Source: SB15 sp964639245 (GTDB taxonomy: Bacteria > Chloroflexota > Anaerolineae > Aggregatilineales > J027). From it: DNA of 64,000 nucleotides. Positions 59,319 through 64,000 of the stretch are shown piece after piece. The stretch covers positions 558,001-622,000 of the forward strand of contig CAZXCU010000002.1 of the NCBI GenBank assembly GCA_964639245.1, in the 5' to 3' direction. Made by a program: the position numbers and the translations under genes. The notes beneath the pieces were generated by a model, which was given only the letters and a program-made list of their open reading frames with translations, was not told the DNA's origin and ran no database searches. The number at the start of each line of letters is the position of its first letter. The stretch's first letter is position 1.

Positions 59319-60031
59319 TACGGAATTTTCCAGCTATACGGCTTGAATTTCACTTGAATTGTCTCCGCGTGATTTTCTAGGAAGGCGCGTTTTTCCTCAT
59401 CCACCATATACGGCGCAATGGTACGTAGAATCGAGGCAGGGCTGCCAATCCCGAATTTATACCATTTGCCTGCGCCAAAATCTTGGCTGTACCACTGTAA
59501 AATTTTGGACAGGATCACCCGCTTATTTTGTATATCAATTTCAACATCTGCCCCGTTGAGAAAATTGCCGGCGGCTAAATCTAACTGTGCGTCAATTTTA
59601 TCGGTGGTGTAGCGGCGAATCGGCGGGCAAGATTCCGCGCCACAGTTCAGCGCAAAATGAATCCGAAAATCTAGTTTGTCCATAATAAGGGGGAGGCGGG
59701 GGTCATTTTGGGGAAATTGCGGGCTGAACAAAAATGGGTTGCCCCGGTTGGCGCGTAAAATGCCGTGTTCGATGTCATCCATGCTAAACCGAAACCCGCC
59801 GATGTTGTAAATCGCTTTTTCAAATACATAGGTCACATCGAGCATCGTTTTTTTCAGGCCAAAATGAGCAATCGCCGCTTGGGTCAGGTCGTTGTAGGTG
59901 TTCATCCAGAAGGCGAGTTTTTCTTCGCGGCTTTGGATGGTTGGTAGGTCAAGTTTCGCCAGCGCCACCTGCTGGATATTCAACACGCGGTCAAGAATGC
60001 GTTGGGGGAGGGTGCGCTTAAAGTGCATCAT
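59315..60031 (-). CDS. DUF547 domain protein
   Basis: A 238-residue protein of the DUF547 family. Motifs are REEKLAFWMNTYNDLTQAAI (about 35-54), IGGFRFSMDDIEHGILRANR, and HFALNCGAESCPPIRRYT with the conserved C/H residues, which recall a papain-like or circularly permuted peptidase fold. The frame extends to a TTG, but ATG 60031 is better spaced from an AGG. It overlaps the Nudix gene by 14 bases and lacks a signal peptide. Biological function of DUF547 is unknown. Confidence 0.85.
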   Translation of the reverse strand: MMHFKRTLPQRILDRVLNIQQVALAKLDLPTIQSREEKLAFWMNTYNDLTQAAIAHFGLKKTMLDVTYVFEKAIYNIGGFRFSMDDIEHGILRANRGNPFLFSPQFPQNDPRLPLIMDKLDFRIHFALNCGAESCPPIRRYTTDKIDAQLDLAAGNFLNGADVEIDIQNKRVILSKILQWYSQDFGAGKWYKFGIGSPASILRTIAPYMVDEEKRAFLENHAETIQVKFKPYSWKIPY

Positions 60032-60542
60032 CGGCAAACCTGAAAATCAATTGGTCATTGGGATCATAACTGACATGGGCAGCGAATGGCACATCGGAGG
60101 CATTTGCCCCGAACAAGCGGTTGATGAGAATTTCGATGTCCTCCACCAGATCTTTTTCATGGAGTTTGTCGAGCGCCACCCATTCAAGCGTGCCTTCCTC
60201 CGAATCGACAAAATCGCGGGAGAGGGCTTCGGCGGTAAAAATCATCAGCAGGATGCCGTTGGGGTGGCTGGGATTCGCGTCAATGTGCGAGATGCCACGC
60301 AACCGTACATTTGTGACTTTTAAACCCGATTCCTCTTGAATTTCCCGAATCGCGCTGGTGAGGGCATCCTCATCCCGTTCAAGGTGTCCGCCGAGTCCGT
60401 TGTATTGATTGGGGAAGATGCGTTTGTGTGCGCCGCGTTTGAGCAGCAGCACATCCCGCCCGTGAGTAACAAAACTCAGTGTGCGGGGGATCACCAGCCA
60501 GCGGCCTTCAGTTGCGTTTGCGCCCTGTTCATTTGCGCCCAT
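60018..60542 (-). CDS. Nudix hydrolase
   Basis: A 174-residue Nudix protein. The box GHLERDEDALTSAIREIQEE (52-71) followed by SGL fits Gx5Ex7REUxEExGU completely, so it should be active on a nucleoside diphosphate-linked substrate. The N-terminus is MGANEQGANATEG; a longer frame starts 25 codons earlier but ATG 60542 with AGGA upstream is likelier. The YNGLGGH just before the box is typical of MutT/8-oxo-dGTPase-like members. The stop overlaps the DUF547 start. Substrate uncertain. Confidence 0.93.
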   Translation of the reverse strand: MGANEQGANATEGRWLVIPRTLSFVTHGRDVLLLKRGAHKRIFPNQYNGLGGHLERDEDALTSAIREIQEESGLKVTNVRLRGISHIDANPSHPNGILLMIFTAEALSRDFVDSEEGTLEWVALDKLHEKDLVEDIEILINRLFGANASDVPFAAHVSYDPNDQLIFRFADDAL

Positions 60543-60725
60543 ATCAATTTGTTCCTTTGTGCTATTTATGACGGACGGTATAGATGCTACAGTGTAATAT
60601 GTAGGGACGCGATACATCGCATCCGTCTAGTTATTTTCATAAAAAATCCCCCTAGAGTTTGGGAGTTTGTAGCGACTCCCGCATTGTTGTATGCTAAGGG
60701 TGTCAAATTGTGTGAAGAGAATACC

Positions 60726-61247
60726 ATGACTGATTTATACCAGAAGATTGTGAGTGAGCGAAATTCGCTGGAGAATTTGCTGACCAAAATTCCCGGTTTT
60801 AAGGGATACATGGAAATGTCTGCCCGCCGTGAAGCGGATAGGATGATTCGTGACCACGTTGCCAAGCAATATCAAGGGGTCATCACGCGCTTTGAAAATA
60901 TCGAACGGGAGATGGCACGCGGCAATGGTTTGATGTTTATGGACAGAACCCGCAGCACCAAAGGCAAAATTGACCTGCTCCGCGCCCGCATCGCCACCGA
61001 CACGCCCGGCTATTCAGGGTTTTTTGCAACGAACAAAATCGGGCCGGACGAACTGGAAAAAGTCTATGCGTTTGATGGTGCGATGGTCGATTACGCCGAG
61101 CAGTTGAATCAAAAAGTGGATTCGCTGGCAACCGCCGTGGCAACAGGTCAGGGGATTCAAGAAGCCTTGGCGGACGTGGATCGGATTGCCTTGGAAGCGG
61201 GACAGGCTTACGATTTACGCGATGGCGTGTTTAAAGGCTTGGAATAA
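60726..61247 (+). CDS. Coiled-coil protein paired with an SPFH protein
   Basis: A 173-residue helical protein from ATG 60726 (the frame opens higher, without cause). It starts MTDLYQKIVSERNSLENLLT, then ADRMIRDHVAKQYQGVITRF, and has a long charged helix region. There is no membrane segment and no known enzyme motif. GAAGAG lies before the ATG, and a GGGAGT/ACTCCC hairpin lies about 50 bp upstream. It is 30 bp from the SPFH gene and is very likely cotranscribed. It may be a PspA-like or scaffold-type partner of the membrane SPFH complex; I do not recognise the family. Confidence 0.78.
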   Translation: MTDLYQKIVSERNSLENLLTKIPGFKGYMEMSARREADRMIRDHVAKQYQGVITRFENIEREMARGNGLMFMDRTRSTKGKIDLLRARIATDTPGYSGFFATNKIGPDELEKVYAFDGAMVDYAEQLNQKVDSLATAVATGQGIQEALADVDRIALEAGQAYDLRDGVFKGLE

Positions 61248-61277
61248 AAAGAAGAACAATAGAGGAGCAATACAATC

Positions 61278-62396
61278 ATGGCGAGAATTATTGACTATGT
61301 AGACCACCCCAATGTGATGGATGACGAACTTAGCCACCGCGAACCCCCGAACGGGGCAGGTGATTTCCGCATGGGAACGGTGTGTACCGTGCAGGAACAT
61401 CAAGCGGCGGTGTTCGTCTCACGCGGCAAAATTATGGATGTGTTAGGGCCGGGTCAGCATGTGCTGAGTACCGCCAACCTGCCGATTTTGTCCAACTTGA
61501 TTGGGATGGTCACAAATGGGCGCAACCCCTTCACGGCAGAAATTTATTTTATCAATCTCAAACCCATGCCGTCGGTGCGCTGGGGAACGAATCCGCCCGT
61601 TGAAATTATCACCCCGCAGGGACAGGTCATGCTGCTGATGGGAAATGGCACTGCCGAAGTGCAGATTACCGACCCGGCGGTGTTCATGCAGTACGCGATG
61701 GGCAAACCGAATATGCGGCTAGAGAATTTCCGCGAAAATATTCAAAGCCTGCTCGTGGGTCAAATGAGTGTGCTGCTCTCCAAACAAGGCGCAACCAGCG
61801 CCCAAGAAGCCACCTCCATGATTGATAATCTCGAAGGGGCGGCGCTGGCATTGGTCAACGAAGGGTTTGCCCGTTATGGCATGATGCTGCGTGATATTCA
61901 AGCCAATGCCTTCCAGCGTAAATCCATCAGCGACCAAGAATACAAAGAAAAATATGGGTCGTTTGAACAGCGCCTGCAAATGCGTCAATTTGATGTGGCG
62001 GAAAAAGCGGCGGGCAACGAAGGCTTAGGCGGGGCGGCAGCCAGCACCGGACTCGGTTTTGGCTTGGGGCAAAATCTGGGCAATATGATGAATCCGGCAG
62101 CCAATCAGCAACAAATGATGCAGCAGCAGTTGATGATGCAGCAAATGCAACAGATGCAGCAGATGATGGACAATATGAACAAAATGCAGCAGGGGGGACA
62201 GCCTCAAGCTCCCGCCGCACAACCGGCTGCTGCGCCTGCCGCGAGTGGTGGTGCGCCCAAAACCGTTGAGGAAATCGAAGCGGCGTTGGATGCGCTGGAA
62301 ATCCGCCTGATGAACGGTGAAATTTCGGAAGATTTGTACAACAAAATGTCCGAAAAATGGCAGGCGAAATTGAATGAATTAAAGGGTGGGGCGTAA
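61278..62396 (+). CDS. SPFH-domain protein with SHOCT-like C-terminus
   Basis: A 372-residue protein. The SPFH/Band-7-like domain (about 35-235) has GTVCTVQEHQAAVFVSRGKI, VLGPGQHVLSTANLPIL, and a late MLRDIQANAFQRK. There is no classic N-terminal helix, so binding to the membrane may be via a partner. Residues about 270-305 are a Met/Gln-rich run (NQQQMMQQQLMMQQ), then a Pro/Ala linker. The C-terminal TVEEIEAALDALEIRLMNGE and ISEDLYNKMSEKW is a SHOCT-like helical hairpin. Bacillus YdjI-type proteins share this plan. GAGGAG before the ATG. A terminator follows. Confidence 0.85.
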   Translation: MARIIDYVDHPNVMDDELSHREPPNGAGDFRMGTVCTVQEHQAAVFVSRGKIMDVLGPGQHVLSTANLPILSNLIGMVTNGRNPFTAEIYFINLKPMPSVRWGTNPPVEIITPQGQVMLLMGNGTAEVQITDPAVFMQYAMGKPNMRLENFRENIQSLLVGQMSVLLSKQGATSAQEATSMIDNLEGAALALVNEGFARYGMMLRDIQANAFQRKSISDQEYKEKYGSFEQRLQMRQFDVAEKAAGNEGLGGAAASTGLGFGLGQNLGNMMNPAANQQQMMQQQLMMQQMQQMQQMMDNMNKMQQGGQPQAPAAQPAAAPAASGGAPKTVEEIEAALDALEIRLMNGEISEDLYNKMSEKWQAKLNELKGGA

Positions 62397-62407
62397 GTTT
62401 TACCCCA

Positions 62408-62439
62408 AAAAGCCCCTTTCTGAGTTGAAAGGGGCTTTT
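62408..62439 (+). terminator. Terminator after the SPFH gene
   Basis: AAAAGCCCCTTTC (62408-62420) pairs with GAAAGGGGCTTTT (62427-62439). The stem itself ends in the T-run. It closes the coiled-coil/SPFH operon. Confidence 0.9.
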
Positions 62440-62477
62440 GACTCATTTATAATAAATTTTTATTTGGCGAATGAAGC

Positions 62478-63944
62478 ATGTGGCAACCTATTCAAGACAT
62501 ACCTACCAATTGGAAAAATCTTGCAGATGAAAGTTTGCATAGTTTGGCGAAAGTTTGGCAAGAACGACAAGCAGAATTACGTGCTTCTAAGTCGTATCAA
62601 ACTTTTCAAGAGCGTTTACGCCGTCGGATTGCTATAGAGACAGGCGTCTTAGAACGCTTGTACACAATAGACAGAGGCATCACGTATTTACTGATTGAAC
62701 ATGGGATTGATGAGTCGCTAATTCCTCATGGTGCAACCGATAAGCCTGCAACAGAGGTGGTCGCCTTAATTCGTGACCACGAAAAAGCTATTGATATGGT
62801 GTTTGATTTTGTGGGCAATCAGCGTGAATTATCTAATTCATTCATCAAATCACTTCATCAACTGCTGACAAGACATCAAGATTACGCACAAGGATTGGAT
62901 GAATTTGGCTACTTGGTCAATATTACTTTGAGGCGGGGGGATTGGAAGTTACAACCAAATAACCCCTTGCGCCCTGATGGAAGTATTCATTATTATTGCC
63001 CACCTGAACAAGTTGCATCTCAAATGGATCAATTAATCGCTTGGCATCTCCAACACCAAGCAATGAGTATGTCTCCAGAAATTGAAGCTGCATGGTTACA
63101 TCATCGTTTTACTCAAATTCATCCATTTCAAGATGGTAATGGGCGAGTAGCACGTTGTTTAGCTAGCCTAGTGTTAATTCAATCGCGCTGGTTTCCATTG
63201 GTTGTCACACGGGATGAGCGGAACGACTATATCACCGCTTTGGAAGAATCTGATGCAGGCGATTTAAAGTCATTAATTGAATTGTTTGTTCGCGCTCAGA
63301 AAAAAGAATTTTTGAGCGCTTTAAGTATCTCGGAGGAAGTAATCTCCGAGCATAGAACTTATACAAGTATGCTTGACGCTATTCAAAATAAATTGAAAGA
63401 AGATGTTGAGAACAAAAATTTACAGGCTCGAAAGCAACTAGAAACATTTGCTATTGAATTATTTAATTTGGCACAACCAAGGTTGCATGATGTTGCAAAT
63501 GATATTAAGGCTGTGTTCCATAGTTCCAGCTCTAATGGTAGTGCGTCCATTATAAGTGCCTTATCGGGTGATGACCGTGACTGGTATCATCGCTATCAAA
63601 TAATAGAAACTGCTAAACAACTAGGCTACTACGCTAATTTAAAAGGCTATAAAAGTTGGATTAAACTAACCATTCGTACTACGGATGTGCAAACAGAAAT
63701 GCTTTTTTCTTTTCACCATGTTGGATATGAAATTCAGAATTTAATGGTATGTTCTGGTTGTATTTACCGTAAATTTCCTTCCGATGATGATACATCTAGT
63801 GTTATACAAGAATTACAGGTACTAGCTTCTGCACCCTTTCAATTTGCCTACTTAGATGACTCAGAAAAATTACAAGACCGATTCAAAAAATGGCTTGAAC
63901 AAAGCATTGTTATTGGATTGGAATATTGGCGGAGAGGGCTGTAA
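62478..63944 (+). CDS. Fic-family protein (AMPylation-type)
   Basis: A 488-residue Fic protein. The active-site motif HPFQDGNGRVAR (215-226) is complete, so it should transfer AMP or a related group to target proteins. The N-terminal helical part includes IAIETGVLERLYTIDRG (51-67). Within it TGVLER resembles the inhibitory (S/T)xxxE(G/N) motif with R in place of G/N. The C-terminal half (about 250-488) is helical and includes LISALSGDDRDWYHRYQ-type sequence, not recognised. It is AT-rich, with its own short upstream gap after a terminator, which suggests acquisition. Confidence 0.9.
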   Translation: MWQPIQDIPTNWKNLADESLHSLAKVWQERQAELRASKSYQTFQERLRRRIAIETGVLERLYTIDRGITYLLIEHGIDESLIPHGATDKPATEVVALIRDHEKAIDMVFDFVGNQRELSNSFIKSLHQLLTRHQDYAQGLDEFGYLVNITLRRGDWKLQPNNPLRPDGSIHYYCPPEQVASQMDQLIAWHLQHQAMSMSPEIEAAWLHHRFTQIHPFQDGNGRVARCLASLVLIQSRWFPLVVTRDERNDYITALEESDAGDLKSLIELFVRAQKKEFLSALSISEEVISEHRTYTSMLDAIQNKLKEDVENKNLQARKQLETFAIELFNLAQPRLHDVANDIKAVFHSSSSNGSASIISALSGDDRDWYHRYQIIETAKQLGYYANLKGYKSWIKLTIRTTDVQTEMLFSFHHVGYEIQNLMVCSGCIYRKFPSDDDTSSVIQELQVLASAPFQFAYLDDSEKLQDRFKKWLEQSIVIGLEYWRRGL

Positions 63945-63949
63945 CCCTC

Positions 63950-64000
63950 TCATTGCTGTTGCTGCTGCGCTTGCGATTCAACCGTGATGGGCAGCCATGT
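63950..64000 (-). CDS. C-terminal end of a protein continuing beyond the window
   Basis: The minus strand is open from base 64000 to TGA at 63952-63950, giving 16 residues TWLPITVESQAQQQQQ. The Gln-rich end and convergent placement with the Fic gene are suggestive, but 51 bases cannot prove a gene. Confidence 0.3.
   Translation of the reverse strand, partial: TWLPITVESQAQQQQQ

Noticed and set aside
60336..60725. Upstream extension of the coiled-coil gene
   Set aside because: It runs opposite to the Nudix gene and has no domain; ATG 60726 has an RBS and a helical start.
62100..62190. Met/Gln-rich run of the SPFH gene as a microsatellite-type frameshift
   Set aside because: The frame stays open on both sides, and the C-terminal SHOCT-like part is in the same frame.

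Overview
The window reads as chromosomal DNA of a Chloroflexota bacterium, probably Anaerolineae-like. This is inferred from gene style: secreted LysM proteins on long Thr/Pro-rich linkers, several CNB, GAF and PAS signalling proteins, zinc-ribbon/FHA proteins, small HEAT-repeat proteins, an SPFH/SHOCT protein and a CaiB/XDH-type catabolic cluster. No rRNA or other phylogenetic marker confirms it. Core genes are of moderate GC. Several accessory genes are visibly AT-richer: the membrane glycosyltransferases at the left edge, the serine recombinase, the UbiA pair, the Mrr nuclease and the Fic protein.

Region by region. 1-2.3 kb: two divergent GT-C-type membrane proteins, the left one cut by the window edge. 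2.3-6.5 kb: tRNA-Thr(CGT), a T-box leader with specifier GTC (valine), a 200-bp element of nested inverted repeats, a methyltransferase and valS. 6.5-8.4 kb: a VOC protein, alr and tRNA-Asp. 8.4-10.3 kb: a large serine recombinase on the minus strand with its own sigma70-type promoter and a structured leader ending in a terminator hairpin, then an iterated inverted-repeat site. 10.3-19.1 kb: a VOC dioxygenase, an Fe-S PD-(D/E)XK nuclease overlapping a cytochrome P450, an HTH regulator whose RBS lies in a perfect inverted repeat, an M23 peptidase, a CorC-type membrane protein, a CNB-TIR fusion and a secreted protein. 19.3-23.4 kb: an MhqE/MhqD-like pair and two coupled UbiA prenyltransferases. 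23.5-32 kb: a GH63-like glucosidase with an FHA protein, then a run of a xanthine-dehydrogenase-like enzyme, a Uma2 protein, a DUF433-like fragment and a CaiB CoA-transferase. 32-37.8 kb: lipoprotein, solute-binding-like protein, zinc-ribbon and HD proteins in one run, another membrane glycosyltransferase, a MOSC protein and a secreted protein. 37.8-46.2 kb: an ECF sigma/anti-sigma pair, three small HEAT proteins, asnB and two LysM paralogues. 46.4-55.5 kb: a membrane protein with a Zn-dehydrogenase, a coupled response regulator-ParA/sirtuin/GAF-kinase operon, a PAS kinase, mutL and an Mrr-type nuclease. 55.5-64 kb: secDF, a CNB-histidine kinase, DUF547, Nudix, a coiled-coil/SPFH pair, a Fic protein and a 16-residue protein end at the edge.

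Functional themes: valS is controlled by charged tRNA-Val. Quinone/aromatic chemistry is suggested by three VOC proteins, MhqD, the two UbiA enzymes and the P450. Signalling is dense, and many genes are coupled by ATGA, GTGA or TAATG overlaps. The observations most worth a second look are the orphan CNB-TIR protein, the xanthine-dehydrogenase-like enzyme that has lost the four cysteines of one Fe-S cluster, the recombinase leader RNA with the adjacent iterated inverted repeat, the tRNA-Thr/T-box arrangement, and the sirtuin placed inside a two-component operon. No CRISPR array, rRNA gene, classical IS transposase or replication origin was seen.
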